Assembly (NCBI RefSeq): GCF_003443615.1
Contig: NZ_CP031967.1
Location: forward strand, 2,170,001 to 2,234,000
Reading direction: 5' to 3'
DNA from: Alteromonas sp. BL110
GTDB lineage: Bacteria > Pseudomonadota > Gammaproteobacteria > Enterobacterales > Alteromonadaceae
Length of the DNA stretch: 64,000 bases
Shown: piece by piece, positions 9,384-18,393 of the stretch
How the letters are laid out: the number at the start of each line of letters is the position of its first letter
How positions within the stretch are numbered: position 1 is the first letter of the stretch
The notes under the pieces: generated by a model
Told to the model about the DNA's origin: nothing
The model's input: the letters and a program-made list of their open reading frames with translations, nothing else
Databases searched by the model: none
Position numbers and translations under genes: made by a program

Positions 9384-10613
9384 TTAGAGCTTTGCTGTTA
9401 ACGCCACTTGAAATAGGTGTTCAGTATATTCTTTATTAGGCTGAAAGAAGCGCAAATTTTCTTGATGACCTGAATTTAGCTGCCATTCTGTTGTTACGGA
9501 AAAATGAGAGGTCACGTCGTACTTTACGCTAAAAGTATAGGCGTACCCTCTACTGCCATTTGGGTCGTACATAGTGTTGTCATTATCACTCACTCGATAC
9601 CAGTCTATGCGTGCTGCCGCGTTTAAGCCCTCCAGTCCCAGAGCAGTCAAATCTAAGGAAGCGGCAACATAAGCACTCGCAAAGTCATTATCGACAATAC
9701 TTTCACCCATAAGGGTGTCGCCATACAGAAATTGAGAAAACAGTGTTAACTCGGGGCGGGGCAAATAGCGCAGTGTTAACGAATGAAAGCGTGTATGCCA
9801 TGCGTAGATGCTGTCTGGGTCGACAATATTTTCATCCGCATTGTTGTCGTAATAATAATAGCGCATTTCAGCGCTCCGTTTGTACGCCACATGCGCTCCG
9901 AAATAATAGCCAAAGCGATTGTCTATTTCTCTAAAAGGTTCGGTCCATGCAGGGGCATTTAGTTTATCTTCATCGATAACACCTGGTATAGGCAAAAAAT
10001 TCACTCTATCGTTGTAAAGCGACTGTCTGTCGTGAAGTGCAAAGCCACGCCAAGAGAGCAGCGTTCCAGTGCTATCGTTTCCTTTAAAAAAGCTGGCTAA
10101 TACTTTCCAAGACCAGTTGCTTCGCACTTGTCGGCCATTTTGTCTAACGCTTAGTTCAATGCCACCGGTTCTGAGTTCTTCACCAATCCAACTGTTTATG
10201 GCTGAGTTAGTCAGAAAGTGAGGAGATAGCCAGCCAAAGTCGGTGTTTTCGGCTGAAATAGCAGGGTAAAAGGCACCCATCTTTACTTCTGGCTTTATAG
10301 ATGAGGCGCTAAGGGGCCGATATTTTAGGTATAGCTGAGAAAAGTTAAGCCGTTCTTCGCCGTCGCTGTAAGTGTTTAAAACACCAGATAATGTCCAATC
10401 ATCAGACAAACGCTGCTGCGTTGAAATAATGGCTTGAGAGAGGTGTAAACCATCACCATCAAATCGCTGGTGGTTTTGACCAAAGTTCTGAAAGCTTTGC
10501 GTGTTTTCTTTCAGAGCCCATGTTCCACGCAACAAAAAATCTGTTTCTGCATAGCTTGCTATAGAAAAAACTAACGAAAATAGGGCCAATGGATGAGTGA
10601 CAAACCGCATCAA
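9384..10613 (-). CDS. outer-membrane beta-barrel protein, uncharacterised
   Basis: A 409-residue protein with a signal peptide (MMRFVTHPLALFSLVFSIASYAE) and alternating hydrophobic/aromatic strands throughout, for example FSQLYLKYRP, MRYYYYDN and TLRYLPRPELTLFSQFLYG. It ends in a strand-like FQVALTAKL. The pattern suits a porin-like barrel, but no named family is recognised. It overlaps the upstream cupredoxin gene by 4 nt (ATGA), so the two are translationally coupled and probably act together. A link with redox or copper at the cell surface is a guess from this pairing. It is convergent with the TonB-domain gene, 18 nt apart. Confidence 0.65.
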   Translation of the reverse strand: MMRFVTHPLALFSLVFSIASYAETDFLLRGTWALKENTQSFQNFGQNHQRFDGDGLHLSQAIISTQQRLSDDWTLSGVLNTYSDGEERLNFSQLYLKYRPLSASSIKPEVKMGAFYPAISAENTDFGWLSPHFLTNSAINSWIGEELRTGGIELSVRQNGRQVRSNWSWKVLASFFKGNDSTGTLLSWRGFALHDRQSLYNDRVNFLPIPGVIDEDKLNAPAWTEPFREIDNRFGYYFGAHVAYKRSAEMRYYYYDNNADENIVDPDSIYAWHTRFHSLTLRYLPRPELTLFSQFLYGDTLMGESIVDNDFASAYVAASLDLTALGLEGLNAAARIDWYRVSDNDNTMYDPNGSRGYAYTFSVKYDVTSHFSVTTEWQLNSGHQENLRFFQPNKEYTEHLFQVALTAKL

Positions 10614-11266
10614 TAGTCGCCGAAACCAGAATCGAACCCGTCATCCCTGATTATGTTTGTATTAAGTGCCCATGTTACTTGAGTATCGCCATTCACAGTG
10701 ATGGATTGTGTTGGTAACGCTTTTTCACCTTCCACCTGGGGGTGCCAAAAACGGACGGTGTATTCACCATGAGGAAGCGAAATTGAAGACTGCCCCTCAT
10801 TACCAGTTTTTCCAAAATAAGGAGAGTCGGCGACAACAATATATCCCAGCATCCAATCATGAATATTACAGCCAATATCCACAATACCTGCATTTTCAAA
10901 GCGTAAAGGCTCTGCCGTAAACTCTTTATAAAGCTTTAGTTCGAATTGTTTCGTAGGTGAAAATGAATAGACGTGGTGAAACAAATTGTCCGCATTAGGG
11001 AAAGTCACTTCGGTGCCAGCTTTAACAACAAGGACGTGAGGTACAAATTGTTTATCTATTTGATTCATTACGGCTGCTTCTTGGTGTGGCATCTGATGCT
11101 CACCCACCTCAAATTGAGGCTCAAATAGAAACACGCCGTTGTCGACTGGCTCGCCATCGCTATCATTAAGCGTTATAGAAAACGTTGCGGTTTGATCATC
11201 TTGTCCTAAGACCGTACTTGAACAAGCCATAAAAAGAAGGGCAACGAAAAGTGTTTTGTATTTCAT
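10610..11266 (-). CDS. periplasmic cupredoxin-like protein (annotated in relatives as methylamine utilisation protein)
   Basis: A 218-residue exported protein (signal sequence ending ACSSTVLGQ, with a Cys that could be a lipobox but is not a clean one). A plastocyanin-like core occupies about residues 75-155: VVKAGTEVTFPNADNLFHHVYSF supplies a His, and DIGCNIHDWMLGY supplies Cys, His and Met in the order of type 1 copper ligands. The C-terminal part looks like a beta-sandwich (LPHGEYTVRFWHPQVEGE). It may carry electrons or bind copper; the methylamine label in databases is not evidence of that pathway, since no mau genes lie here. It is the first gene of a two-gene unit with the barrel protein, overlapping by 4 nt. 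Confidence 0.75.
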   Translation of the reverse strand: MKYKTLFVALLFMACSSTVLGQDDQTATFSITLNDSDGEPVDNGVFLFEPQFEVGEHQMPHQEAAVMNQIDKQFVPHVLVVKAGTEVTFPNADNLFHHVYSFSPTKQFELKLYKEFTAEPLRFENAGIVDIGCNIHDWMLGYIVVADSPYFGKTGNEGQSSISLPHGEYTVRFWHPQVEGEKALPTQSITVNGDTQVTWALNTNIIRDDGFDSGFGDY

Positions 11267-11479
11267 CCAAGTACCTCATCCACGTACCTTGTCCACGTAC
11301 TGGGACGGAAAGCATTAAAAGAAAGCGCCAGCTGACTTAACCATAGAATAAACCCAGTAATATACAACTGCGCTATACCTTTAGTATAAGACCTTGTCGA
11401 CTGTGACTTTATTTCAGCTACGGTGAACTTTTCGAGGTAGTATTTTTACAAACGAGAAAGCGTTTCTGTAAGGCAGTGG

Positions 11480-12160
11480 CTAAAGCTGAGAGAACTTTCT
11501 TACCAAGTTATGATACACATGATGGAGTCCATCAAGCTGCTCTCGCTCTGCAGTACCGGCGTTAAGTAGCGATTGAATACTTTGGTCAAGCTGAAAAAGC
11601 GTTTCTCGCATTTGCTGGTCGCTCACCATACTTTGCAACCAGGTGATAGCGGCAATACGCTCGCCTTTAGTAACAGGCGTTACCTTGTGTAGGCTTGAAG
11701 ATGGATAGAGTATGGCGCTTCCCGCATCGCATTTAACTTTCTGCTCGCCAAATCCTGTTTGAATAACAAGTTCGCCGCCTTCGTACTCGTCTTTATCGGT
11801 AAGAAAGATAGTCATCGACATATCGCTGCGTAAAACATCGGGCGTATTTGGTATACGCATAATGGCGGCGTCTACGTGATAACCATAGGTTTGTGACTCG
11901 CTATAGCGGTTAAAGCACGGCGGGAAAATACGTTGAGGAAGGGCGGCGGAGATAACTTTGGGATGGCTACCTAATTTACTCAGCAATTGGTTGGCAAGCT
12001 CTTGAACACGTTTGTCTTGTGCATCTGCCTGGCCGTTATTTTTGACGCCTGCAGCCATACCCATTGCCGTATTTTTGCCATCAACAAAAGGAACATCAGT
12101 AAGCTGCTGACGAAACTGAGCAACATCGCTTTTCGTCAATAAGTCATCAATAATAATCAT
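11480..12160 (-). CDS. piuC: Fe2+/2-oxoglutarate-dependent hydroxylase, PiuC/YbiX family
   Basis: A 226-residue PKHD-type hydroxylase, the usual length for YbiX/PiuC. The iron-binding facial triad is visible: His and Asp in YGYHVDAAIM, and the distal His in SSLHKVTPVTKGER, whose Arg would bind 2-oxoglutarate. This family sits beside catecholate-siderophore receptors (fiu-ybiX, piuA-piuC), as here, where it follows the receptor gene by 72 nt. Its substrate is not established; a role in siderophore handling under iron limitation is assumed. A hairpin terminator lies between receptor and piuC, so expression may depend on read-through or a private promoter. Confidence 0.88.
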   Translation of the reverse strand: MIIIDDLLTKSDVAQFRQQLTDVPFVDGKNTAMGMAAGVKNNGQADAQDKRVQELANQLLSKLGSHPKVISAALPQRIFPPCFNRYSESQTYGYHVDAAIMRIPNTPDVLRSDMSMTIFLTDKDEYEGGELVIQTGFGEQKVKCDAGSAILYPSSSLHKVTPVTKGERIAAITWLQSMVSDQQMRETLFQLDQSIQSLLNAGTAEREQLDGLHHVYHNLVRKFSQL

Positions 12161-12190
12161 GTTTTCAACGCTTTTTAGAATGTTTTTGAT

Positions 12191-12223
12191 ATAAAAAGAC
12201 CTAGGCAGTTGCCTGCCTAGGTC
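12191..12223 (-). terminator. terminator/attenuator between siderophore receptor and piuC
   Basis: A perfect 10-bp stem GACCTAGGCA/TGCCTAGGTC with a 6-nt loop. On the minus strand the stem runs directly into TTTTTAT. It lies just after the receptor stop and before piuC, so it may tune the receptor:hydroxylase ratio. Confidence 0.75.
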
Positions 12224-12232
12224 ATGCTAGCA

Positions 12233-14527
12233 TTAAAATTCGTAGCTAACGGTACCTGTAATGTTGCGACCATCACCGATATACATGAAGGCGCCTGAAC
12301 GGTAGGCTGCCGTCCAGTATTCTTCGTCAAACAAGTTTCCAATGTTAACACGGAAAGTCAGTGACTCTGAGTGATAGTAGTTAGCGAATAAGTTAACCAC
12401 TTGATAATCAGGAACTACGATAGAGTACTCGCCGGTTTCAGCGCTATAGCCCGCTGCAGTATCTGGCTGGCCGCCATACATTTCTGACTGGTAGCTGTAG
12501 TCTCCACCAAAGGCAAACTTCTCATTAGGCTGATAGCGCATCTGAATGTAGAAGCTTTCGTCTGCGAAGTTACTTAGCGCAAGGCCGATGTTATCTTCGC
12601 TGTAAGATTCAAGAATCTCAGAATCCATAAATGCAGCAGATGCCTGAATACTAAGCTTATCTGTGATATCACCACTTAAGCCAAACTCAATACCTTCTAC
12701 GCGGTTTTCACCGGTGTTCAATGTACCTAGCGTTGAATAAGCGTCACCTACGCTTTCGTGTACGTCGCTCTTAGTGATGCGGAATAGCGCAGCATTTGCC
12801 ACAAGTTTTTCGTCAAATAGTGACCACTTAGTACCTAGCTCAATATTTTCAACTTGCTCAGGGTCTGCTTGTGCTGCTTGCTCTGGTGTACCACACAAAC
12901 CACCGTAGCCACAGTTTGCACCAAGATCTGATTCACCACCGTTGATGTTAGTTGCTGTGCTATACGAAGCGTAGATGTTGCCGTTTTCAGTGACATCGTA
13001 AACTAGCCCTAAATGCCCGTTGTACAGTTCATCCGAGAACTCGTAAAGCTCGCTAGAAGTTTGGTTACTATAGTCATAGCTATCTATGCGAAGTCCCGCG
13101 AAAACATTAAAGTTATCGGTAAGCTCAAAGGTGTCCATGACGTATAGTGAGTAGGTTTCCATGTCGAATAGGGCATCAGCATCACCACGGGTATAAGCTT
13201 TACCCATTAGCGAGTTGATATTATCAACCATGTTACCTTCACCATCTAGCAAGCAATAGCTTTCAGATACACCGCGGCGGCCACTGGTTAAACAGTTTGA
13301 AGGATTGGTGTAATCCATATTGAACACGCCGTTGTCTACCGACTCATCTGTATATTCAAAACCGAATACGAAGCGGTGATCAACGCCTGCGAAAGCCGTA
13401 TCCCAGAAAAGGTTGAACTGTGTAGTTACGTAATCAACTTCCTGCCAACCTTGGTGGTTACTTAACGATAGTGTGTAGGCACCCGGTGCGGTAGGGTCAG
13501 TCGCGTCACGGTTAGTGCCACTCATACCCGTTGTAATGTATTCGTTTTCCGTTTTACCTACACGAGTTGCGTTATAAAAACGCACGTTATCGCTAATGTC
13601 ATACTCAGTACGCAAGGTGAATGTGGTCACTTCCGAGTTTTGGAAGTCTTCGTCTTGTGCATAAACCGGAATATCTTCAAGCGGGTAGCCTGCATCACGA
13701 TCGTAATAGCTACCTAAGTCAGGAATGTCTTCTGCATTGAGGTAATACAAGTCGCCAGTGAATGACAAGCGGTCGGTAGGCTGGTTGACATAAGAAAGCT
13801 GCACACCTTCACGGTCGCGCTCGATACCTTCACGTCCAGGTTTATCTTCTGATGAGTAAAGTCCGTTTAAACGTACCGCGCTGGTTTCAGTAAGCGTTTT
13901 GTTTAAATCGACGGTTAAACGCGTGTGCTCATCGGAACCAACCGCGGCATCAACACGACCGAAGTTATAAGCGGTCGACGCTTTTTTGGTGATAGAGTTT
14001 ACCGCACCACCTGAAGAACCACGCCCGGCAAAGGTAGAGCTAGGGCCTTTAGTAATTTCAACACGTTCTGTTGCGAAGCTTTCACGGGTTGTCATACCTG
14101 GATCGCGTAGACCATCAACAAATACGTCGCTACGCGCTTCATGACCACGAATAATATAGCGGTCACCAAAAGCATTACCATTCTCACCTGTACCTAAGGT
14201 CACGCCTGCCTGTGCTTGCAGTATATCCTTTAGGTCTGTTCTACCGCTCTCCTGGATTTGGTCTTGAGTAAGAACGCTAATGGTTTGTGGTGTATCAACT
14301 AGGTCAGCCAAGCGACGAGGGTCGCCAGATTTGTTGTAACGGTAGATAGATTGCTGTACGCCGTGAATCTTAATCAACTCTATGGCTTCGTCAGATGCCG
14401 CTTTACATTCAGCTGACGTGGCGTCGCTGCATGTTTCTACTTCTTCCTGCGCCATTACAGCACCACTACCAAATGCCAAAGCGGCGGCAATAGTTTGCGC
14501 GCCCATAGTTAGTTTAGTGTTTTTCAT
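12233..14527 (-). CDS. TonB-dependent siderophore receptor, Fiu/PiuA type
   Basis: A 764-residue outer-membrane receptor. A signal peptide ends at AVMAQEE. The plug domain (about residues 70-180) contains DTPQTISVLTQDQIQESG and the VEITKGPSS motif, and a 22-strand-type barrel ends in the expected terminal strand GTVSYEF. Plug sequence and the neighbouring piuC place it with catecholate or monomeric-catechol receptors such as Fiu, which import ferric siderophores using TonB-ExbBD energy. The region before the plug has two cysteines (ETCSDATSAECKA) of unknown use. A Fur-like site lies about 70 nt upstream. Substrate is inferred by family and context only. Confidence 0.92.
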   Translation of the reverse strand: MKNTKLTMGAQTIAAALAFGSGAVMAQEEVETCSDATSAECKAASDEAIELIKIHGVQQSIYRYNKSGDPRRLADLVDTPQTISVLTQDQIQESGRTDLKDILQAQAGVTLGTGENGNAFGDRYIIRGHEARSDVFVDGLRDPGMTTRESFATERVEITKGPSSTFAGRGSSGGAVNSITKKASTAYNFGRVDAAVGSDEHTRLTVDLNKTLTETSAVRLNGLYSSEDKPGREGIERDREGVQLSYVNQPTDRLSFTGDLYYLNAEDIPDLGSYYDRDAGYPLEDIPVYAQDEDFQNSEVTTFTLRTEYDISDNVRFYNATRVGKTENEYITTGMSGTNRDATDPTAPGAYTLSLSNHQGWQEVDYVTTQFNLFWDTAFAGVDHRFVFGFEYTDESVDNGVFNMDYTNPSNCLTSGRRGVSESYCLLDGEGNMVDNINSLMGKAYTRGDADALFDMETYSLYVMDTFELTDNFNVFAGLRIDSYDYSNQTSSELYEFSDELYNGHLGLVYDVTENGNIYASYSTATNINGGESDLGANCGYGGLCGTPEQAAQADPEQVENIELGTKWSLFDEKLVANAALFRITKSDVHESVGDAYSTLGTLNTGENRVEGIEFGLSGDITDKLSIQASAAFMDSEILESYSEDNIGLALSNFADESFYIQMRYQPNEKFAFGGDYSYQSEMYGGQPDTAAGYSAETGEYSIVVPDYQVVNLFANYYHSESLTFRVNIGNLFDEEYWTAAYRSGAFMYIGDGRNITGTVSYEF

Positions 14528-14592
14528 CCTGTTTCCCTTGAGTGTGTGTAAGGATGACGAAGTTTATGAGATTAGTAAATTATTGTAAATAT

Positions 14593-14611
14593 TAATGATA
14601 AACATTCTCAT
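14593..14611 (-). promoter_or_regulatory. probable Fur box upstream of the siderophore receptor
   Basis: The 19-nt sequence TAATGATAAACATTCTCAT matches the hexameric NAT(A/T)AT architecture of Fur sites (consensus GATAATGATAATCATTATC) at most positions. It lies 66-84 nt before the receptor start in an AT-rich promoter region, as expected for iron-repressed control. Confidence 0.65.
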
Positions 14612-14754
14612 TTAATATATTTAAGGGAGTTTTAAGTAATGCTTAATTTAAGTTTTTATTATATTTCCGACAGTTACATCTGATAGATTGCTTTCAACCG
14701 ATTATGCATGCAGATTTTCTGATAATAGGTGTTTCTTATTGCTTTAGATGAAAA

Positions 14755-16923
14755 CTAAAGAGGCAAACTAACGGTAACGATAACGCCACTGCCATCTTCT
14801 CTGTCATTTAATATGAGCTGACCTTTATGAAAAGTCGCTATCATGTTCGCGATATAAAGCCCAAGTCCCAAGTGGGGTGAGTTAGTCGCGTTTTGCACGT
14901 CATTTTCTTTTCTTACCGACACCATAGATTGGGTAAGCTGACTCTTCATTCCCTTAGGAAGTAAAGGCCCAGGGTTACTCACCGACAACCGCACAGATTT
15001 GTCGTTCTTTTCCAGTTTGACGATAATTTCATCATTGTCTTTGCTGAAGTCCACAGCGTTTGACACGATTTTATCGAAAAGCTGAGCAATAAGTTCAGGA
15101 GATCCTTTAACGAGCAAACTATTGTCAGTGGAAATAAAGGTCCATTTTCTTTGCGCATAAGCGTGCTGATAGCCCTGAACACATCCGTCAATCACCTTGA
15201 TAATATTAAAGATTTCTAAGTCTTCCTGCTCAATCGCTTGCTCTAATCGCGTAGCCTCGCTCATACTGTTTAATATTGTGCTTAGCCGGTTTACGCCCGA
15301 CTGAGCCCTTTCTACAAACACCGCTTGTTGGTTAGCATCATTAACGTGAGAAAGCATATCCAAGGATGATTTGACCACAGCAATAGGTGTTCTTAGCTCA
15401 TGAGACAAACGAGAGGCCATGTTCTCTAGATAAGAGTTGTATTGCTGTAAGCGTGAAAGAACGTCGGCAAATGAACGGGATAAATCGCCGATTTCATCAC
15501 GTTGATTGGATACAGGTAAAGTGCCAATAATTTTACCATTGTCATCAATGACAGCTTCGGTGTTATCGCGAAGGGAACGAATACGGTTCGAAATTCGCGT
15601 AGCGAACAGAAGCAATCCCAGTGTACCTATGGTCATCACTGCTAAAATTACGTGAAAAAGTTGCTCTAGCGCCCGGTTTCGCAATGTTCTTATGCCATTA
15701 GTGGTTTGTTCAACGATAACCGCACCCATTACATTGCCTTCAATAAAAATCGGGTAGGCAGCAGAAAGTACAATAGCTTTGTTATCGGGAGACAAACGCC
15801 ACAGTGAGTCTGGTTGACCATTTAACGCCGTGCCTAAATCCTGCCCCACAAGTGCATAGGCATCGTCTAATTCATCGATAAAGTCAGCGGGCGGACGCGT
15901 AAGAATTTGGTAATAGAGCGGCAGTAACCACTCACTTTCTATCCAATGCCAAACCGCGTTAGAAGGGGGAGCTTTTTCATCGACCTTAATGCCAGTAGCC
16001 GATTGAATATCACCAGCGCGAGCGAGTACACGTTTGTGCTTGTCCACAACCCACACCCTTGAATCGGCATATTTCAAGCCTGCCAAAATACGCTCAATTT
16101 CAGGCGAAGGTGTTATGACAGTTCCCAGCTCAGCGAGTTTTTTTGTATTTGCCGTGCCCAGCGCGTATTGCTTCAACCTGCTGTTCTCATCATCTACATC
16201 GACAAGTGAAAATGCTAAGCCACCTGTGGTCATAGACAGTGGAAAGCGCAATTCAACATTGTAGCCAGTGGCGGTTTCCTGCCAGCGACCTTGAATTGAA
16301 AGGGCATTCTCTACTGCCCGTGTTGTAGACGTGTTGCTAGCTAATTTGTACGCATTTACCCAGCCACTTTCATAAGGCGCAACAACGTATCTTGCCAATT
16401 CGCCTTGTGGGGTTTCCATACCGATAAGTAAATGGTCGCCCGTCTCGACACTTAAGCTATTGGGTTGCCGCCACAGCAAAACGTCATCGCTGACTTCAAA
16501 CATGGCATATAAGAATTGACCGTAGCGCCCCACCATATGCTTAAACCACAAGCTGGTGGGTTCGCCGGCATAGCCATTGTAATACTCAATAACTTCCTCA
16601 CTACCATACTTAGTCATTAGCTCACTGACTTGCTGCCAATCGTTGAGTTCTCCATCAAGTTGAATGGGGGATGGGATAGGTGGCGCGTAAAGGTCTGTTC
16701 CGGGTCGGACGTCTTGAAGGTAAGCTGATTGACTGTCAAATAAAGCTGGTCGTTCGTGTAGTGCTGTGGCAACGGCTCGCGCCGTACCTATCATGGTTTG
16801 CTCTTGACCGTTTCGCAGGTACTGCTCAAGTTCCCACACATAGTTATAACCCAAGTAAGGAATGGTGAATAAGAACAGCGACAGCACCATAAGCTGAAGA
16901 CGAATAGAAAAACGAAAACCCAT
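14755..16923 (-). CDS. pdsS: sensor histidine kinase, PdsS-like (dedicated sortase system type)
   Basis: A 722-residue inner-membrane kinase. It has an N-terminal membrane helix, then a large periplasmic region beginning PSPIQLDGELNDWQQV, which resembles a CBM9/DOMON-like beta-sandwich. A second membrane helix (HVILAVMTIGTLGLLLFAT) is followed by a HAMP-like linker, a DHp domain with the phospho-accepting His in RLSHELRTPIAV (about residue 510), and a HATPase with GLGLYIANMIATFHKG. The architecture and the partner regulator match the PdsS family (TIGR03785, cited from memory), normally encoded with a proteobacterial sortase and an LPXTG-type target. Neither is present nearby. The cognate regulator gene lies 61 nt upstream. 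Confidence 0.75.
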   Translation of the reverse strand: MGFRFSIRLQLMVLSLFLFTIPYLGYNYVWELEQYLRNGQEQTMIGTARAVATALHERPALFDSQSAYLQDVRPGTDLYAPPIPSPIQLDGELNDWQQVSELMTKYGSEEVIEYYNGYAGEPTSLWFKHMVGRYGQFLYAMFEVSDDVLLWRQPNSLSVETGDHLLIGMETPQGELARYVVAPYESGWVNAYKLASNTSTTRAVENALSIQGRWQETATGYNVELRFPLSMTTGGLAFSLVDVDDENSRLKQYALGTANTKKLAELGTVITPSPEIERILAGLKYADSRVWVVDKHKRVLARAGDIQSATGIKVDEKAPPSNAVWHWIESEWLLPLYYQILTRPPADFIDELDDAYALVGQDLGTALNGQPDSLWRLSPDNKAIVLSAAYPIFIEGNVMGAVIVEQTTNGIRTLRNRALEQLFHVILAVMTIGTLGLLLFATRISNRIRSLRDNTEAVIDDNGKIIGTLPVSNQRDEIGDLSRSFADVLSRLQQYNSYLENMASRLSHELRTPIAVVKSSLDMLSHVNDANQQAVFVERAQSGVNRLSTILNSMSEATRLEQAIEQEDLEIFNIIKVIDGCVQGYQHAYAQRKWTFISTDNSLLVKGSPELIAQLFDKIVSNAVDFSKDNDEIIVKLEKNDKSVRLSVSNPGPLLPKGMKSQLTQSMVSVRKENDVQNATNSPHLGLGLYIANMIATFHKGQLILNDREDGSGVIVTVSLPL

Positions 16924-16984
16924 GTTTGTAGTCGGTTGCCCTTATTTTTGTAACGGGTGAAACACAGCTTTAGACGCAAGCGCT

Positions 16985-17674
16985 TTACAGCTGCCAGCGG
17001 TATCCCATGCCATACACTGTATCGATATGGTCAAAGTTTGGGTCAATTTGCACAAACTTCTTTCGCATACGTTTTATGTGGGAGGTAATGGTGGTGTCGT
17101 CCACTACCATTCTCGACTCATCCATAAGCTGTTGACGGCTTTTCACGTGACCTGGTCGCTTGATGAGTGCGTGCAGCATCCAAAACTCTGTTACCGTCAA
17201 TAAAACAGGTTGGTTTTGCCAGCTTACCGTCATTCTCGATACATCTACTTTTAAGTCACCTACTTTTAGCTCATCTTTTTGCTCTGTGGGGGCAGCGAGC
17301 AAATCTGTACGTCTAAACAGTGCGGCAATTCGGGCTAGCAGGTGCGCCATGCTGATATCTTTAGTTAGGTAATCATCAGCGCCCATACGAAGACCGCTGA
17401 TAGTGTCTACATCGTTATCTCGTGCAGTAAAAAAGATAATGGGCAGGGTTTGCGATAGGCCTCGAAGTTGCTGGCACAGCATAAAGCCACCTTCTATTTC
17501 ATCTTTCAGACCAATATCAATAATGGCTAAGTCGGGTAGGGTGTGGTTGAACGCTTCGGCCGCAGATGGTCTGTCTTCATAGGCATTTACGCTATATCCC
17601 TGCGCCTTAAGCGCCATAATGTAGTTTTCGCGAATGGCCGCGTCATCTTCCACTAATGCAATTGTCTTTGGCAT
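16985..17674 (-). CDS. pdsR: OmpR-type response regulator, PdsR-like
   Basis: A 229-residue regulator with a receiver domain (acidic pair E9/D10-D11, phospho-acceptor Asp53 in LAIIDIG, conserved Lys in DDYLTKDIS) and a C-terminal winged helix (VLLTVTEFWMLHAL, then TTITSHIKRMRKKF and DTVYGMGYRW). The receiver segment DDYLTKDISMAHLLARIAAL is characteristic of the regulator paired with PdsS. It precedes the kinase gene on the same strand and should respond to it. Target genes are unknown, and no sortase lies within the window. In several marine bacteria the sortase and its substrate flank this pair; their absence is noted as a finding. Confidence 0.8.
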   Translation of the reverse strand: MPKTIALVEDDAAIRENYIMALKAQGYSVNAYEDRPSAAEAFNHTLPDLAIIDIGLKDEIEGGFMLCQQLRGLSQTLPIIFFTARDNDVDTISGLRMGADDYLTKDISMAHLLARIAALFRRTDLLAAPTEQKDELKVGDLKVDVSRMTVSWQNQPVLLTVTEFWMLHALIKRPGHVKSRQQLMDESRMVVDDTTITSHIKRMRKKFVQIDPNFDHIDTVYGMGYRWQL

Positions 17675-17891
17675 ACATTAACCCACAATTATAATTCTAA
17701 TAGAGCGCACACTATACCTATGAACAAAAGCTATTGCCTAAGTTCGACATAAAATCCTCAAACTTGCCTCATTTGCGCCATATTTGAGAAGCGTCGAGCG
17801 AAATTTTTATCAGTGGGACATTATACAACGCGAGCTTCTATCTGGCTTAGCGTCTTATTGTATTTCTGTGCGGACTGGTAACAAACCATCA

Positions 17892-18242
17892 TCATATTTC
17901 CACGATTAGGCGCTTTTTCTGCCATTTATAGAGTGTTAAATAAACATCGTCTGCCGAACACAGTGCGCATGGCTTCACAACAGGCTTCTTTACGTAGTTT
18001 GCTTTAACCGGTGCTATGTAGTTAAAACAGACTGTGCTGTTGACGCCGCTTTTATTCTTAAGGGGGGAAACAGTACCGTGGAAGCGGTAAGGCTGAACTT
18101 CTATGCAGACTGGTATAAAGCTACCCTTTGCGCTGCGTGCTACCCCAACGGTACGCGGCGCTTTTTTCAAAAGGTTGAAAAAGTGGTTTTCGCTCTCATT
18201 TTCTAACTGTTTAAAGCAACCACTAAACGCGAGTGTATTCAT
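17892..18242 (-). CDS. hypothetical protein
   Basis: A 116-residue open frame in the gap between pdsR and yadG, opposite no other gene, with codon use like its neighbours. The product is soluble, with a CxxC pair (PCALCSAD) and two further cysteines. No family is recognised and no clear Shine-Dalgarno precedes the ATG. It is divergent from yadG, the two starts separated by 151 nt containing a strong palindrome. It may be a lineage-specific gene or a chance frame. Confidence 0.4.
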   Translation of the reverse strand: MNTLAFSGCFKQLENESENHFFNLLKKAPRTVGVARSAKGSFIPVCIEVQPYRFHGTVSPLKNKSGVNSTVCFNYIAPVKANYVKKPVVKPCALCSADDVYLTLYKWQKKRLIVEI

Positions 18243-18326
18243 TTAATAGCATGAACTAGGTTACACTTCGTTGGCTATACATTGTTAGCGACAGATAACT
18301 ACATCTCACTAAAGTTGGTTAGGGCG

Positions 18327-18358
18327 TACTGACCTTTGGCTTATATCAAAGGTCAGTA
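18327..18358. promoter_or_regulatory. 12-bp perfect inverted repeat upstream of yadG
   Basis: TACTGACCTTTG and CAAAGGTCAGTA flank an 8-nt centre, 36 nt before the yadG start and about 85 nt before the divergent hypothetical gene. There is no T run, so it is more likely an operator or 5'-UTR hairpin than a terminator. Confidence 0.5.
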
Positions 18359-18393
18359 TGTCTCAGTAGTCACACTCTCACTACGGGCAAATC

